Counted from the stretch's first letter, positions 33,824-42,977 are shown. The stretch is 64,000 nucleotides of DNA from Ferruginibacter sp. (GCA_013141115.1 JABFRP010000003.1:62001-126000); one strand, 5' to 3'. Notes: generated from the letters alone by a model not told the origin. A program made the numbers and translations.

Positions 33824-34837
33824 ATGAAAGTAAATTACAAAACATACAACCTGCCATTCACACATCCGTTTACCATTTCCAAAGGCACTAAAACACATCA
33901 GCCTACATTAATTGTGGAATTGGAGTTTATGGGCATCAAAGGTTATGGCGAAGCACCGGCTATCAGTTATTACAATATCCCGGTAGAAAAAATGGTGGAA
34001 GACCTGGAACGCAAAAGGATATTTATTGAAAAATATGCTTTTAATGAACCGGAAAGATACTGGCATTACCTGCACCATCTTTTTCCTGCTAACCCATTTT
34101 TAGTTTGTGCTTTGGATATGGCGGCCTGGGATATTTATGGAAAACTAAAGCGTAAGCAATTGCACCAGTTGTGGAATTTGGATACGGCCAAAAGCCCTGT
34201 TACCGATTTTACTATTGGCATTGATACCATAGAAAATATGGTAGCCAAGATGAAAGAAAAATCATGGCCCATTTATAAAATTAAAGTAGGGGTAGATAAT
34301 GATATTGAAATGGTGGCAGCATTGCGAAAGCATACCGATGCCATTTTTAGAGTGGATGCTAATGCAGGCTGGTCACTGGAACAAGCCTTGCAAAAAATTC
34401 CTTTATTAAAGGAGTTGGGTGTAGAGATGGTGGAGCAACCTTTGGCTAAAGATAATTGGGATGGCATGAAAATTTTATTTGAACGATCGGTATTGCCATT
34501 GTATGCCGATGAAGCTTGTGTTTTTGAAGATGATGTGGAAAAATGCCATCAGCATTTTCATGGTATCAATATTAAACTAACCAAGTGCAGCGGCATTACA
34601 CCGGCAAGGCGTATGATTACCAAAGCAAGGGAATTAAATATGGAAGTGATGGTAGGCTGTATGAACGAAAGTAGTGTAGGCACTGCAGCTATTGCACAGC
34701 TGGCCCCGCTTTTAGATAAAGTAGATATGGACGGACCATTATTATTGAGTGAAGATATAGCCGAAGGGGTACAATTTGATAATGGTAAATTGATCTACAA
34801 TGAATGGCCGGGATTGGGCATTAAACTAAATTGGTAG
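33824..34837 (+). CDS. Dipeptide epimerase (enolase superfamily)
   Basis: 337 residues. The enolase-superfamily barrel residues are visible: YKIKVG (Lys152, Lys154), RVDANAG (Asp178), VEQPL (Glu204), ADEA (Asp229) and IKLTKCSG (Lys251), with GCMNES and VDMDGPLLL at the end. This set matches L-Ala-D/L-Glu and related dipeptide epimerases, which interconvert cell-wall or peptide-derived dipeptides in the cytosol. The substrate cannot be fixed without modelling. It is followed by the site-2 protease gene after 14 bases. Confidence 0.88.
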   Translation: MKVNYKTYNLPFTHPFTISKGTKTHQPTLIVELEFMGIKGYGEAPAISYYNIPVEKMVEDLERKRIFIEKYAFNEPERYWHYLHHLFPANPFLVCALDMAAWDIYGKLKRKQLHQLWNLDTAKSPVTDFTIGIDTIENMVAKMKEKSWPIYKIKVGVDNDIEMVAALRKHTDAIFRVDANAGWSLEQALQKIPLLKELGVEMVEQPLAKDNWDGMKILFERSVLPLYADEACVFEDDVEKCHQHFHGINIKLTKCSGITPARRMITKARELNMEVMVGCMNESSVGTAAIAQLAPLLDKVDMDGPLLLSEDIAEGVQFDNGKLIYNEWPGLGIKLNW

Positions 34838-34851
34838 CATAAAATATTTAC

Positions 34852-35784
34852 ATGAGCGAAGAACAGGAATTACAGGAACTGGTAGTTAAACCTGAAGAGA
34901 ATGAAACAAAAAAGACTTCTTTATCAAGAACATTGATAAGCCTTGCTTTATTTATTGCTTTGGATTACTGGATATTTAAAAGTTGGCTTGCTGTGTTGCT
35001 GTTGGTAAGTGTAATATTTATTCATGAAGCCGGGCATTTTATTGCTATGAAATTTTTTGGTTACAAGGGTGTTAACATGACATTTGTGCCTTTTGTTGGC
35101 GCTTATGTTTCGGGCACGGCAACCAATTTATCCAGAAAAAATAAGTTGATCGTTTTGCTGGCCGGCCCGTTGCCGGGTATTATTATTGGTTGTGTACTGC
35201 TGTATTTATACCAAAGTAATTATAACGAAACTTACCGCCAATTGGCCATACTTTTTTTGTTGTTAAATGTTTTTAACCTGCTGCCTGTTTTTCCGCTGGA
35301 TGGAGGACAGTTTTTTCAAACCTTGTTTTTTGAAGGCAGCAGAATAATTCAATTGCTTTTTCTTTTCATTTCTTTTTGTGCTTTGATTTACTTTTTTTTC
35401 GCATTGAATTATGCATGGGTTTTTTTAATAATTGCTGCCCTCGTTTTATATAGGATCAGCAGTATTAATTTCAATAATAAAGTGCGTAAAAAACTGGATG
35501 AAGAAGGTATTGATTATGCCTGCTCTTACGATGATCTTACAGATGCGGAATACTGGCAGATTAGAAAGGTAATTATCGGCGAAAGTAAATTGCTAAGTAA
35601 AAAATACTCCACAGAAGAGCAGGCTGATGACGAACAGCAAATTATAAAGTATATCGAAAATATACTGGTTCCTGCTTACCATGATGATCTCAGTGTTTCG
35701 GGTAAAATTGCTTTTACACTGATATGGGCTACTGCATTTGCGCTGCCGGTATTGCAATGGCTGCAATTCAAGAGTTATTTTTAA
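34852..35784 (+). CDS. Site-2 protease (M50) family membrane protein
   Basis: 310 residues with several membrane helices. FIHEAGHF (His58, Glu59, His62) is the M50 zinc motif and LLPVFPLDGGQ (Asp150) is the second ligand motif, so the active site is complete. There is a soluble C-terminal part (KKLDEEGIDYACSYDDLTDAEYW...) and a last membrane helix (IAFTLIWATAFALPVLQW). Such proteins cut membrane-bound substrates inside the bilayer, often anti-sigma factors; the target here is unknown. It lies 14 bases after the epimerase gene, and the his leader follows it. Confidence 0.88.
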   Translation: MSEEQELQELVVKPEENETKKTSLSRTLISLALFIALDYWIFKSWLAVLLLVSVIFIHEAGHFIAMKFFGYKGVNMTFVPFVGAYVSGTATNLSRKNKLIVLLAGPLPGIIIGCVLLYLYQSNYNETYRQLAILFLLLNVFNLLPVFPLDGGQFFQTLFFEGSRIIQLLFLFISFCALIYFFFALNYAWVFLIIAALVLYRISSINFNNKVRKKLDEEGIDYACSYDDLTDAEYWQIRKVIIGESKLLSKKYSTEEQADDEQQIIKYIENILVPAYHDDLSVSGKIAFTLIWATAFALPVLQWLQFKSYF

Positions 35785-35791
35785 AATTTTA

Positions 35792-35823
35792 TTTGGCGAT
35801 ATAAACATTCCGTCTTTACTTTG
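35792..35823 (+). promoter_or_regulatory. Putative his operon promoter
   Basis: TTTG at 35792-35795 and TTACTTTG at 35816-35823 (7 of 8 with TAnnTTTG) are 20 bases apart. They lie just before the leader peptide ATG at 35832, which would give an almost leaderless leader transcript. Confidence 0.4.
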
Positions 35824-35831
35824 TGCTATCA

Positions 35832-35882
35832 ATGCAAAAAATCGTTCACATACACCATCATCATACATTACTCAACGGGTAA
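35832..35882 (+). CDS. hisL: His operon leader peptide, 16 aa
   Basis: ATG at 35832, stop TAA at 35880-35882. The reading is MQKIVHIHHHHTLLNG, with five His codons (CAC CAC CAT CAT CAT) in a span of six codons. It lies 143 bases upstream of hisG and 40 bases before a terminator hairpin. This is the hallmark of a ribosome-stalling his leader: when charged tRNA-His is scarce the ribosome stops at the His codons. The stop codon region GTAAGC (35879-35884) is complementary to the 5' arm of the terminator. The gene is too short to be found by ORF callers. It resembles the enterobacterial leader only in principle, not in sequence. Confidence 0.85.
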   Translation: MQKIVHIHHHHTLLNG

Positions 35883-35949
35883 GCGTGCTGATTTGTATGT
35901 AACTACACATAATTTTAATCAAGGGCTTACTGAAAAGTGAGCCCTTTTT
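35879..35949 (+). promoter_or_regulatory. His attenuator: antiterminator pairing and terminator
   Basis: The terminator stem AGGGCTTAC (35922-35930) / GTGAGCCCT (35936-35944), with one G-U pair, is followed by five T residues. Its 5' arm contains GCTTAC (35925-35930), exactly complementary to GTAAGC (35879-35884), which overlaps the leader stop codon. A stalled ribosome on the upstream His codons leaves GTAAGC free to pair with the terminator arm, so the terminator does not form. A ribosome at the stop codon covers GTAAGC and allows termination before hisG. Confidence 0.8.
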
Positions 35950-36024
35950 GTTTATACCAATGTAGCAACGTAGTAAAATAATTAGTGTAATTCGTTTAAT
36001 TAGTATAATAAGAAAAAATAAAAG

Positions 36025-36876
36025 ATGTTAAAGATCGCAATTCAAAAATCGGGGAGATTGTACGAGGATTCCATCAAACTTTTAAAAGAGTGTGGTATTC
36101 AGTTGAACAATGGTAACAAACAATTAAAAACTGTAGCAGAAAATTTTCCGCTGGAAGTTTATTTTTTAAGGGATGATGATATTCCGCAGTATGTATTTGA
36201 TGGCGTAGCTGATGTGGGTATTGTAGGAGAAAATGTGTTGCTGGAAAAAAATAAAGATATCGACCTCGTATATCGTTTGGGGTTTGGTAAATGCAGGTTA
36301 AGTATTGCGGTACCAAAAAGTATTCAATACAAATCTGTTACTGATTTAAATGGATTAAAAATTGCTACCACTTACTCCACCATTTTACAAAAATATTTAG
36401 CCGGAAAAAATATTAATGCAGAAATACATGAGATCAGTGGTTCGGTAGAAATTGCACCGGGCATTGGTTTAGCTGATGCAATTTGCGATCTGGTGAGCAG
36501 TGGCAGTACCTTGTTTACCAACGGGCTTAAAGAGGTAGAAGTAATTTTAAAATCAGAAGCAGTATTAACCGCCAACAAAAACTTATCTGCAGATAATAAA
36601 GCTATTCTTGAAAAACTATTATTACGTATCAATGCAGTTAAAACAGCAAAAAACAATAAGTACATTATTTTAAATGCACCCAATCATCAATTGCAAAATA
36701 TTGAAAATGTTTTGCCTGGTATGAAAAGCCCCACAGTAACACCACTGGCTACCGAAGGCTGGAGTAGTGTGCAAAGTGTGGTAAACGAAAATGATTTTTG
36801 GGAAGTGATAGAAAAATTAAAACAATTTGAAGCAGAAGGTATTTTAGTGATACCGATTGAGAAGATGATTGTGTAG
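36025..36876 (+). CDS. hisG: ATP phosphoribosyltransferase (long form)
   Basis: 283 residues. First step of histidine biosynthesis: ATP + PRPP to phosphoribosyl-ATP. The opening MLKIAIQKSGRLYEDSIKLLKECGI, the VADVGIVGENVL block, LKIATTYSTILQKYLAGKNI and the PRPP-loop region SGSVEIAPGIGLADAICDLVSSGSTL are typical. The C-terminal 75 residues form the ACT-like regulatory domain of the long form (HisG_L), which does not need HisZ and is inhibited by histidine. It is the first gene of the his operon, 75 bases after the attenuator terminator. Confidence 0.97.
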   Translation: MLKIAIQKSGRLYEDSIKLLKECGIQLNNGNKQLKTVAENFPLEVYFLRDDDIPQYVFDGVADVGIVGENVLLEKNKDIDLVYRLGFGKCRLSIAVPKSIQYKSVTDLNGLKIATTYSTILQKYLAGKNINAEIHEISGSVEIAPGIGLADAICDLVSSGSTLFTNGLKEVEVILKSEAVLTANKNLSADNKAILEKLLLRINAVKTAKNNKYIILNAPNHQLQNIENVLPGMKSPTVTPLATEGWSSVQSVVNENDFWEVIEKLKQFEAEGILVIPIEKMIV

Positions 36877-36904
36877 AGCCCCTGCGCCACTGAAGGGAAA
36901 ATGT

Positions 36905-37067
36905 AGAAGACTGAAGCAAATTTTACCTCACCTATCCTCTACTTTAGGAGAGGGAAACGGAGGGGATATTAGCGAAGAGGCTGATAAGATCAATGATTAA
37001 TTATAGCTCCGTAGGAGCGGTATTTTGGTAGAAAAAAATAAAGTAATCATCAAAGCTCCGCAGGAGC
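36905..37067. repeat. Palindromic repeats between hisG and hisD
   Basis: Near 36930-36965 there is CCTCTACTTTAGGAGAGGG followed by GGAGGGG, of the C/G repeat family also seen at hisD/hisC. GCTCC-GTA-GGAGC (37006-37018) and GCTCC-GCA-GGAGC (37055-37067) are two 13-base palindromes of the 5-3-5 type. Confidence 0.75.
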
Positions 37068-37080
37068 GATATTTTTAAAA

Positions 37081-38367
37081 ATGGAAGTTTATATTAATCC
37101 AGAAAAAAATAAATGGCAGCAGTTATTGCAGCGCCCGGTATTTGATACAACATCATTAGAAGAGAAAGTGTCCGCCATTTTAAAAGACATTAAACTAAAC
37201 GGTGATGCAGCAGTAAAAAAATACGCCGCACAATTTGATGGGGTGCAATTGAATGAACTGAAAGTAACAGATGAAGAAATTGCAACAGCCATCGCAATGG
37301 TGGATGATAATTTAAAAGCTGCCATTGCCATTGCAAAAAATAATATCAGCAAATTTCATGAAGTACAAAAAGAAACTATTACAAAAGTTGAGACAACAAC
37401 CGGAGTGGTATGCTGGCGCAAATCTGTTGCTATCAATAAAGTAGGTTTGTACATTCCCGGCGGAACAGCACCTTTATTTTCTACTTTATTAATGCTGGGC
37501 ATTCCTGCTATTATAGCTGGTTGTAAAGAAATTGTGGTTTGCACGCCATCGGATAAAAATGGTAAAGTAAACCCTGTAGTATTATATGTGGCGCAACTGA
37601 TCGGTATAAAAAATATTTATAAAATTGGCGGCGTTCAGGCTATTGCTGCAATGGCTTATGGCACAGCAACTGTGCCTAAAGTATATAAAATATTTGGCCC
37701 TGGCAACCAGTATGTAACCTGCGCCAAACAATTAATTAATAAGGAAGGTCTGGCAATTGATATGCCTGCCGGCCCAAGTGAAGTGGCGGTGTATGCCGAT
37801 GAAACCTGCAATGCCGCATTTGTAGCAGCAGACCTGTTAAGCCAGGCAGAGCATGGAGCAGATAGCCAGGTGGTTTTAGTGGCCAATACTGCATCAATTA
37901 TTGATGCGGTTAAAATGGAAATAGAAAAACAATTATCATCTTTGCCAAGAAAAGAAATTGCTATAAAAGCATTAGCGTATAGCTGCTTTATTGTGATGGA
38001 AAATATTGATGCTGCCTTTGCATTATTGAATGAGTATGCACCCGAACATCTGATCATTGCATCTGATAATGCAGTGATACTTTCAGAAAAAGTAATTAAT
38101 GCAGGGAGTGTTTTTATAGGGCATTACTCGCCGGAAAGCGCAGGGGATTATGCATCGGGTACTAATCATACATTGCCTACCAATGGCTATGCAAAAGCAT
38201 ACAGCGGTGTATCGCTGGATAGTTTTGTAAAGAAGATCACTTTTCAACAACTTAACCAGGAAGGGTTACAAAATATTGGAAATGCGGTGGAAGTAATGGC
38301 TGCGGCAGAAGGACTTGATGCACATAAAAATGCGGTAACTATTCGTTTAAAACCCCCAACCCCCTGA
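37081..38367 (+). CDS. hisD: Histidinol dehydrogenase
   Basis: 428 residues. Last two steps, histidinol to histidine with 2 NAD. Seen: GLYIPGGTAPLFSTLLMLGIPA, FGPGNQYVTCAKQLIN, IDMPAGPSEVAVYAD, DLLSQAEHGADSQVVLV (zinc ligands Gln and His region), APEHLIIASDNA, and GDYASGTNHTLPTNGYAKAYSGVS. The length is normal. The last codons (LKPPTP) and the stop are formed by a dispersed C/G repeat that starts at 38351. It is the second gene of the operon. Confidence 0.97.
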   Translation: MEVYINPEKNKWQQLLQRPVFDTTSLEEKVSAILKDIKLNGDAAVKKYAAQFDGVQLNELKVTDEEIATAIAMVDDNLKAAIAIAKNNISKFHEVQKETITKVETTTGVVCWRKSVAINKVGLYIPGGTAPLFSTLLMLGIPAIIAGCKEIVVCTPSDKNGKVNPVVLYVAQLIGIKNIYKIGGVQAIAAMAYGTATVPKVYKIFGPGNQYVTCAKQLINKEGLAIDMPAGPSEVAVYADETCNAAFVAADLLSQAEHGADSQVVLVANTASIIDAVKMEIEKQLSSLPRKEIAIKALAYSCFIVMENIDAAFALLNEYAPEHLIIASDNAVILSEKVINAGSVFIGHYSPESAGDYASGTNHTLPTNGYAKAYSGVSLDSFVKKITFQQLNQEGLQNIGNAVEVMAAAEGLDAHKNAVTIRLKPPTP

Positions 38368-38492
38368 AGGGGGCTAAAAGCTCTTCAATAATTTAAAGAT
38401 GCTTTCAATTTTCAAAATAAAAGGATTGAATTATGAACGACGATACAAATAATAACAGCTCTTCAAAAACCCCCTTCAGGGGGTTGGGGGTT
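38351..38492. repeat. 23-nt inverted C/G repeat joining hisD end and hisC start
   Basis: The arm at 38351-38373 (CCCCC-AA-CCCCC-TGAA-GGGGG core) is exactly complementary to 38470-38492. The first arm contains the hisD stop codon TGA (38365-38367). The second arm lies inside the hisC frame and encodes [19 protein letters not shown] is repeated directly beside each arm (near 38379 and 38457). Confidence 0.85.
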
Positions 38493-39521
38493 CTGGTGCG
38501 CAATAATATTAAAACATTGAAACCTTACTCTTCTGCAAGGCATGAGTTTACAGGCAAAGCTTCCGTTTTTTTGGATGCCAACGAAAATGCTTACGGCTCA
38601 CCGGTAGCAGAAAACTATAATCGATATCCCGATCCATTACAATGGCAATTAAAATTTCAACTGGCTAAGATAAAAGGTGTTCCGGCAGAAAATATTTTTA
38701 TTGGTAACGGCAGTGATGAAGTGATTGACCTGGCCTATCGTATCTTTTGTGAACCACGTAAAGATAATGTGATCATTTGTCCACCTACCTATGGTATGTA
38801 CCAGGTAAGTGCCAGTATTAATGATGTGGAAACCAGGAAAGTAAATCTTATCAAAGATTTTGAACTGGATGTGGAAGGCATTATGAATGCCACCGATAAC
38901 AATACCAAATTGTTATTCATCTGCTCGCCCAACAATCCTACGGGTAATAATATGAACCGGACTGATGTGGAAGTATTGCTGAATAACTTTCCCGGTATCA
39001 TTATCATCGACGAAGCATATATTAATTTTTCCAGGCAAAAAACATTTATACAGGAGCTTACCGAATATCCCAACTTGATTGTAATGCAGACACTATCCAA
39101 AGCCTGGGGTTTAGCTGCATTAAGATTAGGGCTTTGTTTTGCATCCATGGATATTATCGATATTTTTAACAAAGTAAAACCGCCGTATAATATCAACGAA
39201 GCATCGCAGCAAATTGCAATGGATGCATTGCAGGAAACGGCAATGGTTAATAAGTGGATAAAAGAAGTGGTGCATCAAAAAGAAGAAATGGCATCAGCAT
39301 TGGTAAGATTACCTTTCGTAAAAAAAGTATATCCCACCGATGCTAACTTTATTTTGGTAAAAGTAAATGATGCAGATGCATTGTATCAATACCTTGCTGA
39401 TAATGAAATAGTGGTACGCAACAGGAATAAAGAATTGCTTTGTGATAATTGTTTACGCATTACCATTGGCACACCGGATGAGAATAAAAATTTATTAAAA
39501 ACACTAAGGCAGTATGAGTAA
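38433..39521 (+). CDS. hisC: Histidinol-phosphate aminotransferase
   Basis: 362 residues. PLP enzyme of the seventh step. The core is normal: [107 protein letters not shown] (PLP Lys) and [15 protein letters not shown]. The first 24 residues ([20 protein letters not shown]) are an extra leader in which the KTPFRGLGV part is read from a dispersed repeat. A downstream GTG at 38496 is a possible shorter start. It overlaps hisB by 8 bases. Confidence 0.95.
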   Translation: MNDDTNNNSSSKTPFRGLGVLVRNNIKTLKPYSSARHEFTGKASVFLDANENAYGSPVAENYNRYPDPLQWQLKFQLAKIKGVPAENIFIGNGSDEVIDLAYRIFCEPRKDNVIICPPTYGMYQVSASINDVETRKVNLIKDFELDVEGIMNATDNNTKLLFICSPNNPTGNNMNRTDVEVLLNNFPGIIIIDEAYINFSRQKTFIQELTEYPNLIVMQTLSKAWGLAALRLGLCFASMDIIDIFNKVKPPYNINEASQQIAMDALQETAMVNKWIKEVVHQKEEMASALVRLPFVKKVYPTDANFILVKVNDADALYQYLADNEIVVRNRNKELLCDNCLRITIGTPDENKNLLKTLRQYE

Positions 39522-40719
39522 CAATAAACTTGCAGAAAAAAATGAACTGCTCAATCCCTCTTTAGGGGTGAATGGGGCAAAAAAAGTATTGTTTATAGAT
39601 AGAGATGGCACATTAATAAAAGAGGCGCCACCCACCTACCAGTTGGACGCTTTTAGTAAATTGGAGTTTTATCCCGACATGTTTTTGTACATGCGCAAAA
39701 TTGCTGCTGAGCTGGATTATGAACTGGTGATGGTGACTAACCAGGATGGACTGGGTACAGCAGGTTTTCCGGAAGAAACTTTTTGGCCGGTGCATACCTT
39801 AGTGATGACGAGTTTGCAAAACGAGGCGATTAATTTTAGCCAGGTTTGTATCGACAGAACTTTTCCTGCCGAAAATGCGCCTACACGTAAGCCGGGTACC
39901 GGAATGTTGACAAAATATTTAAATAACCCGGCGTATGATATTGCCAACTCCTTTGTAATTGGCGACAGAATTACGGATATACAACTGGCAAAAAACTTAG
40001 GTTGCAAAGGTATCTGGATGAACATTGATGATACACTTGGGGCATCCGAAATAAAAGATGCTATTGCCGAATTAAGAAAAGACGTGATCGCATTAGAATC
40101 GCCGCACTGGGCAGATATTTATAATTTTTTAAAACTGCCGCCACGCAAAATTGTGCACCAGCGCAATACCAACGAAACAAAAATTACGGTAGAAGTAAAT
40201 TTAGATGGTACAGGAAAGTCATCTATTAAAACAGGGCTGGCATTTTTTGATCATATGCTGGAGCAGATTGCCAGGCATGGTAATATTGACTTAAATATCG
40301 AATGCAATGGTGATCTGTATATAGATGAACACCACAGCATTGAAGATACCGGCATTGCATTAGGCGAAGCCGTAGCAAAAGCATTGGGAGATAAGAGAGG
40401 TATAGAAAGATATGGTTTCTTATTACCAATGGATGATTGCCTGGCACAAGTGGCAATAGATTTTGGCGGCAGAAACTGGATAGTGTGGGATGCTGAATTT
40501 AAAAGAGAAAAAATAGGAGAGATGCCTACCGAAATGTTTTTTCACTTTTTTAAATCCTTCAGCGATGCCTCAAAAAGTAATTTGAATATTAAGGCAGAAG
40601 GAGATAATGAACACCATAAAATTGAATCTATTTTTAAAGCTTTTGCAAAAGCAATAAAGATGGCTGCTAAAAGAGATGTTAATAACAATGCGTTGCCATC
40701 AACAAAAGGCATATTATGA
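39514..40719 (+). CDS. hisB: Bifunctional histidinol-phosphatase / imidazoleglycerol-phosphate dehydratase
   Basis: 401 residues. N-terminal HAD phosphatase: LFIDRDGTL (Asp29, Asp31), [38 protein letters not shown]-terminal dehydratase: [52 protein letters not shown] with the manganese-binding His/Glu motifs. It carries out steps six and eight. The N-terminal [12 protein letters not shown] segment, before the first strand, again looks read from a C/G repeat. The gene overlaps hisC by 8 bases and hisH by 4. Confidence 0.96.
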   Translation: MSNNKLAEKNELLNPSLGVNGAKKVLFIDRDGTLIKEAPPTYQLDAFSKLEFYPDMFLYMRKIAAELDYELVMVTNQDGLGTAGFPEETFWPVHTLVMTSLQNEAINFSQVCIDRTFPAENAPTRKPGTGMLTKYLNNPAYDIANSFVIGDRITDIQLAKNLGCKGIWMNIDDTLGASEIKDAIAELRKDVIALESPHWADIYNFLKLPPRKIVHQRNTNETKITVEVNLDGTGKSSIKTGLAFFDHMLEQIARHGNIDLNIECNGDLYIDEHHSIEDTGIALGEAVAKALGDKRGIERYGFLLPMDDCLAQVAIDFGGRNWIVWDAEFKREKIGEMPTEMFFHFFKSFSDASKSNLNIKAEGDNEHHKIESIFKAFAKAIKMAAKRDVNNNALPSTKGIL

Positions 40720-41300
40720 TAGCAATAATAAAATATAATGCCGGCAATGTGCAAAGTGTACAATATGCATTACAGCGGATAGGTGCTGATTCTATTGTTA
40801 CAGACGATGAAGCAGCCATTCGCAATGCATCAAAAGTGATCTTTCCAGGTGTAGGCCATGCCAATGCTGCAATGGAATACTTAAGAGAAAGAGAACTGGA
40901 TAAAGTAATTGTTTCTTTACAGCAACCGGTTTTGGGAATTTGTTTGGGGTTACAATTGTTGTGTAATCATTCCGAAGAAGGCGATACCACATGCATGGGT
41001 ATATTTGATACCGAAGTAAAATTATTTGAATCTTCCAATTTGAAGATTCCGCAAATTGGCTGGAATAATATTTACGATTACAACTCTGTTTTATTTAGCG
41101 GGTTGAATGAGGATGCATTTGTGTATACAGTGCACAGCTATTATGCAGCAGTAAATAATGAAACAGTTGCAAAAACAGATTATGTTTTACCTTACAGTGC
41201 CGCACTGCAAAAAGATAATTTTTACGCCGTGCAGTTTCACCCTGAAAAATCAGGCAAGGTTGGCGAAACAATTTTAAAAAACTTTATACAACTGCCATGA
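40716..41300 (+). CDS. hisH: Imidazole glycerol phosphate synthase, glutaminase subunit
   Basis: 194 residues. Class I glutamine amidotransferase with the nucleophile Cys76 in GICLGLQLL, and His175 and Glu177 in [11 protein letters not shown]. It opens [19 protein letters not shown] and has [11 protein letters not shown]. It provides ammonia to HisF. The ATG overlaps the hisB stop by 4 bases (ATGA), and it overlaps hisA by 4 bases, indicating tight translational coupling. Confidence 0.97.
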   Translation: MIAIIKYNAGNVQSVQYALQRIGADSIVTDDEAAIRNASKVIFPGVGHANAAMEYLRERELDKVIVSLQQPVLGICLGLQLLCNHSEEGDTTCMGIFDTEVKLFESSNLKIPQIGWNNIYDYNSVLFSGLNEDAFVYTVHSYYAAVNNETVAKTDYVLPYSAALQKDNFYAVQFHPEKSGKVGETILKNFIQLP

Positions 41301-42031
41301 TCATTATCCCAGCAATAGACATTATCAACGGAAAAGCGGTACGACTTACCAAAGGAGATTACGCTCTGCAAAAAGTATATAACGAAAACCCTGTAGAAGT
41401 AGCCAAACAATTTGAAGCTGCAGGTATAGAACGGTTGCATATTGTTGATCTGGATGGTGCCAAAGCCGGAAAGATCATCAACCTTAAAGTGCTGGAAGAA
41501 ATTGCAACGGCTACCAATTTAGTAATTGACTTTGGCGGAGGCGTAAAAAACATCAACGATGTGGGCAATATTTTTAATGCCGGTGCGGCAATGGTTACTG
41601 TGGGTAGCCTTGCCGTTAAGCATCCCGAATTGCTGGAAGAATGGTTGATGGAATTTAGTGCTGAAAAATTTTTGGTAGGCGCTGATGTGTTGGAAGAAAA
41701 AATAAAGATTAGCGGCTGGCTGGAAGATGGCGGTATTAATATTTTTGATTTTATTGGCAAGATGATCAGCCTGGGTACTACCAATATTTTTTGTACTGAT
41801 ATTTCAAAAGATGGCGTGATGGCGGGGCCATCGATTGACTTGTATAAAAAAATTATGGCAGAACATCCGGAGATAAATCTAATTGCAAGCGGAGGCGTAA
41901 GTAATATGGAGGATGTAAAACAATTAAAAGAGATCGGCTGCTCCGGCGCAATAATTGGTAAAGCCATTTACGAAGGAAAAATAAACCTGGAAGAATTAGT
42001 AGCCCTAAATTCTAAACCCCTAAACCTCTAA
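41297..42031 (+). CDS. hisA: ProFAR isomerase
   Basis: 244 residues, TIM barrel. [19 protein letters not shown] (Asp8), [56 protein letters not shown] (catalytic Asp), [20 protein letters not shown] and [13 protein letters not shown] are all as expected. It converts ProFAR to PRFAR. The last codons (LNSKPLNL) are read from a CTAAACC-type repeat run that continues into the hisF leader. It overlaps hisH by 4 bases. Confidence 0.97.
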   Translation: MIIIPAIDIINGKAVRLTKGDYALQKVYNENPVEVAKQFEAAGIERLHIVDLDGAKAGKIINLKVLEEIATATNLVIDFGGGVKNINDVGNIFNAGAAMVTVGSLAVKHPELLEEWLMEFSAEKFLVGADVLEEKIKISGWLEDGGINIFDFIGKMISLGTTNIFCTDISKDGVMAGPSIDLYKKIMAEHPEINLIASGGVSNMEDVKQLKEIGCSGAIIGKAIYEGKINLEELVALNSKPLNL

Positions 42032-42048
42032 ACCCTAAACTTCTAAAC
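42001..42048. repeat. CTAAACCC-like tandem run at the hisA/hisF junction
   Basis: CTAAA occurs six times with a 7- to 8-base period (42005, 42012, 42020, 42028, 42035, 42043). The run encodes the last residues of hisA, contains its stop and forms the whole spacer before the hisF TTG. Confidence 0.8.
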
Positions 42049-42804
42049 TTGCTTACAAAAAGAATTATACCCTGCCTCGACATTAAAGATGGCAGAACCG
42101 TAAAAGGTATCAACTTCGAAAGTATACGTGATGCAGGCGACCCTGTGGAGCTAGCGATAATTTATTCGGAACAAGGTGCAGATGAATTGGTTTTTTTAGA
42201 TATTACCGCCACTGTAGAAAAAAGAAAAACATTGGTAGAGCTGGTAAAAAGAATTGCAGCTAATATCAATATTCCATTTACAGTGGGTGGAGGAATAAGT
42301 ACAGTAGAAGATGTGGCGCTGTTGTTACAAAATGGCGCTGATAAAATTTCGGTAAACACAGCCGCATTTAAAACCCCTGATTTAATTGAAGAGTTAAGCA
42401 ATGCATTTGGTAGCCAATGTGTGGTGCTGGCCATTGATACAAAAAAAGAAGATGATAGCGAATGGTATGTGTATTTAAATGGTGGACGCACTAAAACATT
42501 TACCAAAACAATCGACTGGGCAAAGCAGGCCGTTGATCTTGGTGTGGGAGAAATTTTACTCACCAGTATGAATAACGACGGTACTAAAAATGGTTTTGCA
42601 TTAGATATTACTGCAACTTTATCCAACAGTTTATCCGTGCCTGTAATTGCAAGTGGTGGCGCAGGAACTGTAGAACATTTTAAAGACGTATTTCAAAGTG
42701 CCAATGCTGATGCCGCTTTAGCAGCAAGCATTTTTCATTATAAAGAAATTGAGATACCGGAATTGAAAAAATATTTACAGCCTTTTGTTAACATCAGAAT
42801 GTAA
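42049..42804 (+). CDS. hisF: Imidazole glycerol phosphate synthase, cyclase subunit
   Basis: 251 residues from a TTG start at 42049; the family N-terminus [20 protein letters not shown] leaves no other choice. Asp11 and the [21 protein letters not shown] block give the two catalytic Asp positions. [36 protein letters not shown] and [13 protein letters not shown] are present. With HisH it makes IGP and AICAR. The TTG start and the repeat spacer may lower its translation relative to hisA. Confidence 0.96.
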   Translation: MLTKRIIPCLDIKDGRTVKGINFESIRDAGDPVELAIIYSEQGADELVFLDITATVEKRKTLVELVKRIAANINIPFTVGGGISTVEDVALLLQNGADKISVNTAAFKTPDLIEELSNAFGSQCVVLAIDTKKEDDSEWYVYLNGGRTKTFTKTIDWAKQAVDLGVGEILLTSMNNDGTKNGFALDITATLSNSLSVPVIASGGAGTVEHFKDVFQSANADAALAASIFHYKEIEIPELKKYLQPFVNIRM

Positions 42805-42809
42805 ATGAA

Positions 42810-42977
42810 ATGATACAAGTAGCGGGCCTTATTCTTATTATTGCAATTGTCATTTTTCTGTATTTGAAAAATAAGCAGGAAAACAGGGCCATAGACCGCC
42901 GCAATCGCCTTGCGGAAAAACAGGATGAACTAATTGAAATGTTGAAAAACAAAAAAGATACCAACGATGATAATTGA
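42810..42977 (+). CDS. Small single-pass membrane protein inside the his operon, 55 aa
   Basis: ATG at 42810, TGA at 42975-42977. It begins MIQVAGLILIIAIVIFLYLK and continues with a charged helix (NKQENRAIDRRNRLAEKQDE). It starts 5 bases after the hisF stop and overlaps hisIE by 11 bases, so it is embedded in the operon. It has one N-terminal membrane helix and a basic/acidic coiled-coil-like cytoplasmic tail, and no family is recognised. The tight packing argues that it is translated. Confidence 0.7.
   Translation: MIQVAGLILIIAIVIFLYLKNKQENRAIDRRNRLAEKQDELIEMLKNKKDTNDDN

Noticed and set aside
41359..41967. 202-residue open frame opposite hisA
   Set aside because: Antisense shadow of a conserved gene; its Ser/Pro/Leu-rich content is the mirror of hisA codons and there is no independent start or domain.
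42162..42626. 154-residue open frame opposite hisF
   Set aside because: Antisense shadow of hisF, with no recognisable protein features.
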